DNA of 13,215 nucleotides, taken from Roseiflexaceae bacterium. Its GTDB lineage: Bacteria > Chloroflexota > Chloroflexia > Chloroflexales > Roseiflexaceae. Shown here piece by piece: positions 1-6,850 of the stretch. Within the stretch, counting starts at the first letter, position 1, and the number at the start of each line of letters is the position of its first letter. Both the position numbers and the translations under genes were made by a program. The notes beneath the pieces are model-generated. The model searched no databases, was not told the origin of the DNA, and was given only the letters and a program-made list of their open reading frames with translations. The stretch lies in assembly GCA_014381165.1 (NCBI GenBank), contig JACMIM010000549.1, positions 1-13,215 on the forward strand, written 5' to 3'.

Positions 1-99
1 CGCGAGTTCCTGCCTGATGTGCGGGCCGACGACGAGGCCAAAAAGCTGCTCAACATTCTATTTCCAAAGCGTGTCTCGTGGGCAGTGAATTTGGATTGA
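1..99 (+). CDS. C-terminal end of an unidentified protein (partial)
   Basis: Frame 1 is open from the window edge to TGA at 97-99 and gives 32 residues beginning REFLPDVRADDEAKK and ending FPKRVSWAVNLD. The codon use (GCC, GAC, CTG, CGG) is like that of the neighbouring genes, so a real gene end is plausible. The short C-terminal pattern FPK-R-S-x-W is faintly like the tail of some acetyltransferases, but that is a guess and I do not assign a function. The stop codon overlaps a small hairpin (GAACGAA at 98-104, TTCGTTC at 106-112) that is followed by six Gs rather than a T-run, so it is not a standard terminator. Confidence 0.55.
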   Translation, partial: REFLPDVRADDEAKKLLNILFPKRVSWAVNLD

Positions 100-300
100 A
101 CGAACTTCGTTCGGGGGGTTTGGAGCAGTGTGACATAATGTTTTGCGCCGCCACCACGGCCACCGGATGAATCCGGCGTCTGATACTTCAAAACGCGCTG
201 AAGCGCGTTCAACCGCGTTTCAACGTGCTTCAGTGCGTTTCGTCTACCAACAGCGGATTCAAACCGCCTGCACTACATCGCCAAAAGAATAGGGACACCG
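100..300. other. Intergenic spacer with hairpins and degenerate 10-bp repeats
   Basis: No gene is supported here. After the hairpin that overlaps the upstream stop, a CATAAT box lies at 134-139 but lacks a convincing -35 partner. A perfect 7-bp hairpin follows (AACGCGC at 192-198, TGAA loop, GCGCGTT at 203-209). Positions 203-242 then read as four degenerate 10-bp units: GCGCGTTCAA, CCGCGTTTCA, ACGTGCTTCA, GTGCGTTTCG. The only candidate ribosome site for the next gene is the GGGACA stretch about 5 bases before ATG 301. Confidence 0.5.
187..242. repeat. GCGTTTCA-type degenerate decamer repeat with hairpin
   Basis: A self-complementary 18-base hairpin (192-209, 7-bp stem, TGAA loop) runs directly into a 10-bp periodic stretch whose consensus is roughly NNGCGTTTCA. 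The repeat lies 60-110 bases upstream of the ABC exporter start. It resembles other short arrays in this window in being low-complexity and intergenic, but its unit is different in sequence and length. Confidence 0.5.
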
Positions 301-2175
301 ATGCTCCGCCAATTCCAGGGCTACTGGCAGATTCTGGCAAAATACCTGCGCCCGCACCGCCGCCGGGTGGCGATGCTGACGGTGCTGCTGCTAGTCAGCA
401 TCGCGCTCCAGCTGGCCAACCCGCAGCTGCTGCGCTACTTCATCGACACGGCCCAGCAGCCGGAAAGCCCAATCACGGCGCTGTTCGTAGCGGCGGGCCT
501 GTTCATCAGCATTGCGCTGGTAACGCAGGGCCTCTCGCTTGGTGCCTCGTATGTGAGCGAAAACCTGGCCTGGAGCGCGACCAACGATTTACGCGCTGAT
601 CTCACGCTGCACTGCCTGCGGCTGGACATGACCTTTCACAAAGCGCGCACGCCCGGTGAGCTGATCGAGCGGATCGACGGCGACGTGAGCGCCCTAGCCA
701 ACTTCTTCTCGCAGTTCGTCATCCGGATCGTGGGCAATCTGGTTCTGATGTTGGGCGTGCTGGTGGTGCTGTGGATCGAGGACTGGCGGATTGGCGCGGT
801 GATGACGGTGCTGGCGGCTGCGCTGTTCGTGGCGCTGCTGTGGGTGCAGAAAATCGCTGTGCCGTTCTGGACGGCGGCCCGCGAATCGAGCGCGGCGCTG
901 TTTGGCCTGATCGAGGAGCGCCTGTCCGGCACCGAGGATATCCGCTCCAGCAATGCGATCGACTACACCATGAATCGCTTGTATGAGCGCAGCCGCGACC
1001 GGTTGCGGGCCGAGCGCCGCGCCGCAGTCGCTGGTGCAGTGACCTGGCTGACGCCGCTGTTCTTCTTCGCGATCGCCAGTGCGCTCTCGTACTGGCTGGG
1101 CTTTCGCTTTTTCTCGAATGGCACCATGACGCTGGGTACGGTCTACCTGATCTTCTTCTACACCGATGCACTGCTGCGCCCGGTGATTCAGATCACGCAT
1201 CAGATCGAAGATTTGCAGAAGGCCGGCGCGGGCGTGGTGCGCATCAACGAGCTGCTTGGCTTTGCCAGCGCCCTGCCCGACGGCACACGCGATCTGCCGC
1301 CTGGCCCGCTGGAGGTCGTGTTCGACCGGGTCACATTCGCCTACGACGATGGGGAACAGGGGCTAGGGGCTAGGGGTCAGGGGCTAGGGATCAGGGGTCA
1401 GGGATCAGGAGTCGAACCGAGTAGCTTGGAGATCGAAGGGGCTTCTGACTCCCAATCCCTGATCTCTGATCCCTCGAATCCTGCCGCTGTCCTGCGCGAT
1501 CTTAGCTTCAGCATCCAGGCCGGGCGCACGCTGGGCATATTGGGGCGCACAGGTAGCGGCAAGACCACGCTGACCCGGCTGCTATTCCGCCTGTACGATG
1601 TGACTGGCGGCGCTATTCGGCTGGCCGGCAGCGATCTGCGCGAACTGCACATCGACCGGCTGCGCCAGCGGGTCGGCATGGTCACGCAAGAGGTGCAGCT
1701 GTTCCACGCCACTGTGCGCGAGAACCTGACCTTTTTCGACACCAGTATTGGCGATGTTCAGATTCTTGCGGTGCTGGAAGACCTGGAGCTGCTGCCCTGG
1801 TTGCAGGCCCTGCCGGACGGCCTGGACACCATGCTGGCGGCGGGCAACGGCGGGCTTTCGGCGGGCGAGGCGCAGGTGCTGGCGTTCACGCGGGTGTTTC
1901 TGCACAACCCCGGGCTGGTCATCCTGGATGAAGCCTCATCACGGCTCGACCCAGCCACCGAGCGCATGATCGAGCGTGCTGTGGACAAGCTGCTGGCCGA
2001 GCGCACCGGGATTGTGATCGCGCATCGGCTGGCCACCGTGCTGCGCGCCGACGACATTTTGATTCTCGAAGACGGCCAGATTCGCGAATACGGCCCTACC
2101 GAAACCCTGCGCGCCAATCCCGAATCGCGCTTTGCCGAGCTGCTGCGGACGGGGATGGAGGAAGTGCTGGTGTGA
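301..2175 (+). CDS. ABC exporter half-transporter (membrane domain + ATPase), first subunit
   Basis: This 624-residue protein is a fused membrane/ATPase ABC exporter subunit that should move a substrate outward across the cytoplasmic membrane using ATP; the substrate is unknown. About six helices occupy residues 20-300 (clear ones near 20-45, 60-80, 137-160, 163-182, 244-268, 275-298). The ATPase domain shows A-loop Tyr348, Walker A GRTGSGKTT (415-423, Lys421), Q-loop Gln463, Walker B ending in Asp543-Glu544, and H-loop His575. The signature is LSAGEAQ (519-525) instead of LSGGQ. Residues about 353-394 are an extra segment, absent from ordinary family members, encoded by a heptamer repeat between Tyr348 and the strand VLRDLSF. 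The stop TGA lies inside the first unit of an octamer array. The next gene, 104 bp away, is very likely its partner. ATG 301 is chosen because the exporter sequence begins there. Confidence 0.93.
   Translation: MLRQFQGYWQILAKYLRPHRRRVAMLTVLLLVSIALQLANPQLLRYFIDTAQQPESPITALFVAAGLFISIALVTQGLSLGASYVSENLAWSATNDLRADLTLHCLRLDMTFHKARTPGELIERIDGDVSALANFFSQFVIRIVGNLVLMLGVLVVLWIEDWRIGAVMTVLAAALFVALLWVQKIAVPFWTAARESSAALFGLIEERLSGTEDIRSSNAIDYTMNRLYERSRDRLRAERRAAVAGAVTWLTPLFFFAIASALSYWLGFRFFSNGTMTLGTVYLIFFYTDALLRPVIQITHQIEDLQKAGAGVVRINELLGFASALPDGTRDLPPGPLEVVFDRVTFAYDDGEQGLGARGQGLGIRGQGSGVEPSSLEIEGASDSQSLISDPSNPAAVLRDLSFSIQAGRTLGILGRTGSGKTTLTRLLFRLYDVTGGAIRLAGSDLRELHIDRLRQRVGMVTQEVQLFHATVRENLTFFDTSIGDVQILAVLEDLELLPWLQALPDGLDTMLAAGNGGLSAGEAQVLAFTRVFLHNPGLVILDEASSRLDPATERMIERAVDKLLAERTGIVIAHRLATVLRADDILILEDGQIREYGPTETLRANPESRFAELLRTGMEEVLV
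1357..1482 (+). repeat. G-rich heptamer hairpin element inserted in frame in the ABC gene
   Basis: Eight 7-bp units run from 1359 to 1414: GGGGCTA, GGGGCTA, GGGGTCA, GGGGCTA, GGGATCA, GGGGTCA, GGGATCA, GGAGTCG. After a 33-base loop, complementary units follow at 1446-1473 (TGACTCC, CAATCCC, TGATCTC, TGATCCC). The arms 1387-1413 and 1447-1473 pair at 23 of 27 positions. Because three heptamers equal seven codons, the translation is itself 7-residue periodic: QGLGARG, QGLGIRG, QGSGVEP. The edges are approximate: 1357-1482 is the part lacking counterpart in typical ABC ATPase domains and is 126 bp, a multiple of both 3 and 7. The G-runs spaced by three bases on the coding strand are a textbook potential G-quadruplex. 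Confidence 0.85.
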
Positions 2176-2266
2176 CAAGGTGACAAGGTGACAAGATGAC
2201 CAGGTGACCAGGTGACAAGAGGAGCGTTCCGTCATCTTGTCATTAGTCATCTTGTCATTCAGTCAT
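2172..2266. repeat. TGACAAG octamer array with complementary second arm
   Basis: Six 8-bp units occupy 2172-2219 (GTGACAAG three times, ATGACCAG, GTGACCAG, GTGACAAG). After an 11-base gap the opposite arm runs from 2231 with GTCATCTT (2231-2238, 2246-2253) alternating with GTCATTA and GTCATTCA. The two arms can pair, so the mRNA between the two ABC genes could fold into a long imperfect hairpin. The upstream gene's TGA stop (2173-2175) is part of the first unit. The same unit type recurs at 12105-12202. Confidence 0.85.
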
Positions 2267-2279
2267 CGGAGAGCGAAAC

Positions 2280-4043
2280 ATGAAAACGTGGCAATACTAT
2301 CTGGCGATCTTTCGCTACCAGCCGCTGATCTACGCGCTGAACCTAGGCGGAATCGTCGGCGGATTTCTGCTTGAGCTGGTGCCGGGGCTGCTTGCGCGCG
2401 AGTTCTTTAACCTCCTGAGTGGCGATGCGCCAGTGAGCCTGAGCCTGGAGATGATGATCGTGCTGTTGTTTGCCGGGGCGCTGGGCCGCATGGCCTGCTA
2501 CTTCGTCCTGCCGTTCACCAACACGACTTTTGTGTTCACCACTGGCGCGCTGCTGCGCAAGAACTTGCTGGCGCGCATTCTCCAGCGGCCGGGCGCAAAA
2601 GCGCTGCCGTCGTCCTCGGGCGAGGCGGTCAGTCGCTTTCGCGACGATATCGACGAGACGCTGTGGAGCGTGATGTACTTCAACGATCTGCTGGCGCTGA
2701 CCGCGTTTGCGGCGGTTGGCCTGGCGATTATGACCACGATCAACGCCTGGATTACGCTGGCGGTGTTCGTGCCGCTGGTACTGATCGCGGTGGTAACACA
2801 GCAGGTAGCCCAGCGGATCGAGGAGTACCGCAAGGCCAGCCGCGAGGCGACCGGCGCAGTGACTGGCTTTCTTGGCGAGATCTTCGGCGCAGTGCAGGCC
2901 GTCAAGGTGGCTGGGGCCGAACGGCTGGTGCTTGGCCGCTTCGGCGCACTGAACGACCGCCGCCGCGATACTGGTGTGCGCGACAAGCTGTTCAATGAGC
3001 TGCTGGAGTCGATCTTCATCAATGCCGTGAATGTCGGCACCGGCATTATTCTGCTGCTGTCGGCGACCTCGTTGCGAGCTGGGACATTCACGGTTGGCGA
3101 TTTTGCGCTGTTCGTGTATTTCCTGGGCTGGATCAGCGAGTTCACCGCCATGTTCGGGATTGTGCTGGCCCGCTACCGTCAGGCTGGCGTCTCATTCACC
3201 CGCATGAATACGCTGCTGCAAGGCGCGCCAGCGGCATCGCTGGTAGCCCACGGGCCGATCTACATGCGCGAGCCGCTGCCCACGCCCGCGTGGACGCCGC
3301 GCAGCGCGATCGTACCGCTCGAACGGCTGGAAGTGCGCGATCTGTCCTATCGTTTCGTCGACACAGGTCGTGGCGTCGAGCGGGCAAGCTTCAGCATTCC
3401 ACGCGGCTCGTTCACCGTGATCACCGGGCGAATCGGCAGTGGCAAGACCACACTGCTGCGGGCCATGCTCGGCCTGTTGCCGCCCGACAGCGGCGAGGTG
3501 CGCTGGAATGACGAGCCGATCGCCGACACTGGCGTATTCCTGGTGCCGCCGCGCGCCGCGTACACCGCCCAGGTGCCGCGGCTGTTTTCGGAAACGCTGC
3601 GTGATAATCTGCTGCTAGGATTGCCAGAGGATCAGGTCGATCTGCCGGGCGCGCTCAATCGCGCGGTCATGGAGCACGATCTGGCGCACATGGCCAACGG
3701 CCTGGACACGCTGGTCGGTGCAAAGGGCGTGCGGCTTTCGGGTGGCCAGATTCAGCGTGCCTCAGCCGCCCGTATGTTTGTGCGCGAAGCTGAACTGCTG
3801 GTCTTCGACGATCTTTCCAGCGCACTCGACGTGGAAACCGAGCAGAAGCTCTGGAACAGATTGCAGGTTGAACCTGAGCAATCGACCGTAATTGCGGTCT
3901 CGCACCGGCGGGCAGCGCTGCGACGGGCCGACCAGATCGTGGTACTGAAAGATGGCCGGGTCGACGCGGTTGGCACGCTCGACGATCTGCTGGCCACCAA
4001 CGATGAACTCCAGCGCCTGTGGGCCGGCGAGCAGGCGGGATGA
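2280..4043 (+). CDS. ABC exporter half-transporter (membrane domain + ATPase), second subunit
   Basis: This is a 587-residue fused membrane/ATPase exporter subunit. Hydrophobic helices lie in about residues 15-310. The ATPase domain follows, with A-loop Tyr357, Walker A GRIGSGKTT (383-391, Lys389), Q-loop Gln431, a canonical signature LSGGQ (486-490), Walker B LLVFDD (Asp510, Asp511) and H-loop His542. The catalytic Glu after Walker B is replaced by Asp511. In known heterodimeric exporters this substitution marks the degenerate ATP site, and the partner's non-canonical LSAGE signature would complete that same site. The two proteins therefore look like one asymmetric heterodimer with a single fully competent ATPase site. 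ATG 2280 is supported by GGAGAG at 2268-2273, six bases upstream. The substrate cannot be told from the sequence. Confidence 0.93.
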   Translation: MKTWQYYLAIFRYQPLIYALNLGGIVGGFLLELVPGLLAREFFNLLSGDAPVSLSLEMMIVLLFAGALGRMACYFVLPFTNTTFVFTTGALLRKNLLARILQRPGAKALPSSSGEAVSRFRDDIDETLWSVMYFNDLLALTAFAAVGLAIMTTINAWITLAVFVPLVLIAVVTQQVAQRIEEYRKASREATGAVTGFLGEIFGAVQAVKVAGAERLVLGRFGALNDRRRDTGVRDKLFNELLESIFINAVNVGTGIILLLSATSLRAGTFTVGDFALFVYFLGWISEFTAMFGIVLARYRQAGVSFTRMNTLLQGAPAASLVAHGPIYMREPLPTPAWTPRSAIVPLERLEVRDLSYRFVDTGRGVERASFSIPRGSFTVITGRIGSGKTTLLRAMLGLLPPDSGEVRWNDEPIADTGVFLVPPRAAYTAQVPRLFSETLRDNLLLGLPEDQVDLPGALNRAVMEHDLAHMANGLDTLVGAKGVRLSGGQIQRASAARMFVREAELLVFDDLSSALDVETEQKLWNRLQVEPEQSTVIAVSHRRAALRRADQIVVLKDGRVDAVGTLDDLLATNDELQRLWAGEQAG

Positions 4044-4054
4044 GGTGAGGACAG

Positions 4055-4098
4055 AGAACAAAGAACAGAGAACAAAGAACAAAGAACCGTAGAACCGT
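4055..4098. repeat. AGAACAA heptamer array between convergent genes
   Basis: Four 7-bp units (AGAACAA at 4055-4061, AGAACAG, AGAACAA, AGAACAA) are followed by two AGAACCGT octamers ending at 4098. The array fills most of the 84-bp gap between the second ABC gene and the convergent lipoprotein gene. Unlike the other arrays, no complementary second arm is visible nearby. A weak hairpin (GGCGC at 4122-4126, GCGCC at 4131-4135) spans the stop of the minus-strand operon. Confidence 0.75.
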
Positions 4099-4127
4099 GA
4101 AGGGGGCGAACCCAATAGCCTGGCGCA

Positions 4128-5045
4128 TCAGCGCCTGGCGCGCTCCGAGGTGATCAGGATGGTGGTGTCTGGATTCAGGTCTTCGTTGGGGTCGGTTAGG
4201 TGCCCAGCGGGAAAGGCCACTCTCAGCGGTGTGCCAGCCCTATCCAGGCAGAGTTCGTGGTTGTTGTCGCCATCGCCAAGGTCGCCCAGTGCGAAGGGCG
4301 TTAGCTCACTGGCGCTGCCATCTGCCACTGCCAGCGTGACGCTGTAAAGCGCTCGTTCGGCGTCATCGGCCTCCTCGCCGCCTGGCTTTGTCACCCCGCC
4401 CGCCCAGGTGGCCCGCACCACTTGAAGCGTGCCGGTGGGGCAGCCGCTGCCGGTGCCCCATGGCCCACCTGCCTTGCCAAGCTCCCACTGGGCCTCTGGC
4501 ACAAGCTCGGCTAGAATCAGTGTCGGGCCGGGAGCGAGTGGCGTGACTGCGATAGTTGCACCTTTAAAATTGAAGGCTCGATCGATCGAAAGTAGGTTAC
4601 CGCCGATCTCGACTGCTACCGCCGGGTCGTCGGCACTGCCAAACTCACCAATTAGCAGAGCGGTGCGCAGTTCACCCGTATCGAGAGCAGGGGCCAGCGT
4701 AACGCAGACGACCTCGCCAAGCGCGCCCGACTTGCGCAGCACGCGGAAGTCGCCCGCTTGCATCGTCGCCTGGTCGATTTCCTGGCTGAAGATTACGGGC
4801 ATGCCATCGGCCCCGCCCGCGCCCCGGCAGATACGGACATTGGTTCCCAGCGGCAGGCCGTTATCCAAGCCGAAGAAGGCGCTCATCAGGTAGGCTGCGG
4901 CGGGATCCTGGCGTGCTGCGTTCAGCTCAACGGTCGTATCTGATAGTGTGGTATCGGCGGGAATGTCCACGCTGGTCGAGGCGCAGCCCGCCAAGAGCAG
5001 CGCGCCGAGCAGCAGCGTGGGCGCAAGCGAGCTTCGTAATCTCAT
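4128..5045 (-). CDS. Large secreted lipoprotein of an uncharacterised family
   Basis: This is a 305-residue predicted lipoprotein. It has a basic start (MRLRSS), a hydrophobic stretch and the lipobox LLAGC with the lipidated Cys at residue 21, so it should be anchored outside the cytoplasmic membrane. ATG 5045 is preferred over the longer open frame because AGAGGAAG lies about 5 bases upstream and the signal peptide starts exactly there. The mature part has no enzyme motif I recognise. It carries patterns FGLDNGLP, GADGMPVIFS, LLIGEFG and, near the end, DLGDGDNNHELCLD and DPNEDLNPDTT. From memory these recur in an uncharacterised family of secreted proteins in other bacteria and some fungi. 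The acidic D-x-x-D-x-D-N-N stretch could bind a metal such as calcium, which is inference only. It is the last gene of a four-gene minus-strand operon, 25 bp after its neighbour. Confidence 0.85.
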   Translation of the reverse strand: MRLRSSLAPTLLLGALLLAGCASTSVDIPADTTLSDTTVELNAARQDPAAAYLMSAFFGLDNGLPLGTNVRICRGAGGADGMPVIFSQEIDQATMQAGDFRVLRKSGALGEVVCVTLAPALDTGELRTALLIGEFGSADDPAVAVEIGGNLLSIDRAFNFKGATIAVTPLAPGPTLILAELVPEAQWELGKAGGPWGTGSGCPTGTLQVVRATWAGGVTKPGGEEADDAERALYSVTLAVADGSASELTPFALGDLGDGDNNHELCLDRAGTPLRVAFPAGHLTDPNEDLNPDTTILITSERARR

Positions 5046-5070
5046 GATCTTCCTCTGGACGGTGTAGCGC

Positions 5071-5526
5071 TTAGTGCGGACGATAAATTTGTGGCCTGCC
5101 GGCCTGCCCATCAAAGAGTGCAAGCAAAACGAGACACAGCGCCGCTGCAATCAGGGTTCCTGCATCGGGGATCAGCCCGGGCGGTGGACCCACCGGCGGC
5201 TTGAGCGCATAGCCGAGTAGCAACACCAGCCCGCTCTTGGCGATCTGCGTCCAGAACCCAGCGGCGAGCAGCGCACGCTGCCACAGTGCAATATACCCCT
5301 GCCAGAGCGCCAGCAGTAGCTCGAAGGCTCCTGACACGCCAAAGACGTACACTAAATCGGCGGCACCGCTGTGCGCCAGGCTTATGCCAGCCGCGCCCGC
5401 CCCACCGTCAGAAAGCAGTAGATGGCCGCCGCCGCGTACCAGGTTGATCAGGCCGATCACGAATAGCACCAGCCAGATCAGGTTCGCCGGGGCAGGGCGC
5501 AGCCAGAATTTACGATCGGGTGACAT
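5071..5526 (-). CDS. Four-helix integral membrane protein, function unknown
   Basis: This is a 151-residue hydrophobic protein with about four membrane helices (near residues 15-32, 58-80, 84-107 and 122-142). The stretch after helix 1 reads RGGGHLLLSDGGAGAAGISL. An RG-x-x-H followed by DGGAG-x-x-G-I pattern is familiar to me from small uncharacterised membrane proteins, but I cannot name a domain. ATG 5526 is chosen over an upstream start because GAGGA lies 5 bases before it; the upstream start would overlap the preceding gene. It is the third gene of the operon, 20 bp after the Cys-rich lipoprotein and 25 bp before the large lipoprotein. That spacing suggests it is made together with the lipoproteins and may work with them at the membrane. 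Confidence 0.8.
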   Translation of the reverse strand: MSPDRKFWLRPAPANLIWLVLFVIGLINLVRGGGHLLLSDGGAGAAGISLAHSGAADLVYVFGVSGAFELLLALWQGYIALWQRALLAAGFWTQIAKSGLVLLLGYALKPPVGPPPGLIPDAGTLIAAALCLVLLALFDGQAGRPQIYRPH

Positions 5527-5546
5527 TGAAATCCTCGGATGGAGTA

Positions 5547-6320
5547 CTAGGGCCACTGCGCCCCGGCGTAAACATACTGGTGGTAGCTCTGCACTAGGTT
5601 ATCGCGCACGATGTTGTAGTAGCAGCCATTGTCGCCGCCCACCGGCTCGATCACCAGCGTCGCATCGATGGTTTTGGCCTGAAGCTGCCAGCCGCTCGGC
5701 AGCTGCACCGTGCTCGTGTCGGGCGTGCCAGTGGCGGTGGCGTGCATGACATAACGGTTGCCCGCTGGATCGCTCAGTTCGTAGATTGTCGGCCCGTTAA
5801 AGGCGAGTTGCTGGCACTTGTCGATCGTGTTGACGCTCATAAATCCCGGCTTTACCTGGTCGCCTTGGCAGCCCGTGGTATCGGGCAGGCAGGTTGCGTT
5901 GGCCACGTTGGTCAACAGCAGCCACGTGTGATCGAACTCTTCGACAAACTTAACACAGGCGTCGCCCACACAGTTGGCTGCCACGCCAGGCGAGCGGAAG
6001 AAGCAGCCCTTGTTGAACAGCAGGTAGCGGGTCGAGTTTTTCGACCATGGCAGGCGCGGTCGGAAGCTCGGCCAGTCGGCATCAGACATTGGGTTGCTGC
6101 CGCCGCCGATTACAATCTCGAAGGTTCGGATGTTGATCAGCTCCTTAGCCACCGTCTGGCCCTCGCCGCCCAGACATGCGCTACCATCGGGGCGGCTTGT
6201 GCGCGCGGTCGAGAAGCTGAAGTTCGGGTCATTCCCTGGCCCGATTTGGCCGCCACAGCCCACAAGCAACAAGCTTCCGATGATCAACAGGGCCATGATT
6301 CGTCGCATGCGTACTCCCAT
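5547..6320 (-). CDS. Cysteine-rich lipoprotein, function unknown
   Basis: This is a 257-residue predicted lipoprotein. The signal region (MRRIMALLIIGS) ends in lipobox LLVGC followed by Gly-Gly. The mature protein has many cysteines in short patterns (SACLGG, KGCFF, ANCVGDACVKF, ATCLPDTTGCQG, DKCQQL, NGCYYN), which fits an extracytoplasmic fold held by disulfide bonds. No catalytic motif is recognised. Three in-frame ATGs compete: 6326, 6320 and 6308. A GAGGAGG ribosome site lies 3, 9 and 21 bases before them, so 6320 has the best spacing, although 6308 has its own GGGAG and still keeps the full signal peptide. It is the second gene of the operon, 24 bp after the small lipoprotein and 20 bp before the membrane protein. 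Confidence 0.82.
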   Translation of the reverse strand: MGVRMRRIMALLIIGSLLLVGCGGQIGPGNDPNFSFSTARTSRPDGSACLGGEGQTVAKELINIRTFEIVIGGGSNPMSDADWPSFRPRLPWSKNSTRYLLFNKGCFFRSPGVAANCVGDACVKFVEEFDHTWLLLTNVANATCLPDTTGCQGDQVKPGFMSVNTIDKCQQLAFNGPTIYELSDPAGNRYVMHATATGTPDTSTVQLPSGWQLQAKTIDATLVIEPVGGDNGCYYNIVRDNLVQSYHQYVYAGAQWP

Positions 6321-6344
6321 CGGCATGTGCCTCCTCGCGTTACT

Positions 6345-6767
6345 CTATGGCGTAACCCGCTGATACGAGTTGTAGAGATCATCGTTGATCACATAGGCCA
6401 GGCTGTCGGCCTTCAATTGGGTATCATCTGCCAGCACGCGCGCCCAGTGTCTCGAGATCTGCTGGGTGCCATACTGCTTCGCCATCGCATCCGCACCCAG
6501 CTTTGCCCATAAGTCGGCCGGGCAGTCATTCAGGCTAATCGTGTTATACACCTCGACCGACAGCGTGGCGCGCTCGCGAAACACCGGGATTATCTCGCAG
6601 TAGCGGAAATCGCGCAGATCGGCGGGCACCGGCATGGATTGTTTGGCAGTAACAGCTGGGACTGAATTGGCTAGTGCGCTGCCGCAAGCGGCCAGCGCAC
6701 TAGTCAACAGTAATGCAATTGCAGCTCGGAGCGAAAGGTGCCTACGGGATGTTTCCTTATCTGACAT
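6345..6767 (-). CDS. Small lipoprotein with RYCE...NDCP motif, function unknown
   Basis: This is a 140-residue predicted lipoprotein: MSDKETSRRHLSLR, a hydrophobic run, and lipobox LAAC with Cys at about residue 28. The mature part contains FRYCEIIPVF, then VEVYNTISLNDCPADLW, then a helical segment with GADAMAKQYGTQQI. The RYCE/VYNT/NDCP combination recalls a small conserved family of secreted proteins without known function; this is memory, not a search. The two mature cysteines in RYCE and NDCP could form a disulfide. ATG 6767 is preferred; a longer TTG-start version adds 15 unconserved residues that would spoil the signal peptide. The ribosome site is weak. It is the first gene of the four-gene operon and faces the histidine kinase gene across the control region. 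Confidence 0.8.
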   Translation of the reverse strand: MSDKETSRRHLSLRAAIALLLTSALAACGSALANSVPAVTAKQSMPVPADLRDFRYCEIIPVFRERATLSVEVYNTISLNDCPADLWAKLGADAMAKQYGTQQISRHWARVLADDTQLKADSLAYVINDDLYNSYQRVTP

Positions 6768-6850
6768 AGTCAAGCTACCGTCGGTGCTGTTACGGTACCA
6801 TGCAGTTGGCAAGGCGGGTAGTGCCGCAAATCATGCCCCGTATCGCGCAT

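Noticed and set aside
134..139. CATAAT as a -10 box for the ABC operon
   Set aside because: No acceptable -35 element is found 16-18 bases upstream.
225..599. Open frame overlapping the start of the first ABC gene
   Set aside because: It is a shadow frame of high-GC coding sequence, rich in Pro, Ala and Arg with no domain, and the ABC frame has full motif support.
1357..1482. CRISPR-like or microsatellite-induced pseudogene in the first ABC gene
   Set aside because: The units are 7 bp and lack unique spacers, so this is not CRISPR; the frame is intact and all ATPase motifs follow, so the gene is not broken.
5742..6512. 256-residue plus-strand open frame opposite two lipoprotein genes
   Set aside because: The minus strand has signal peptides, lipoboxes, ribosome sites and operon spacing; this frame has none of these.
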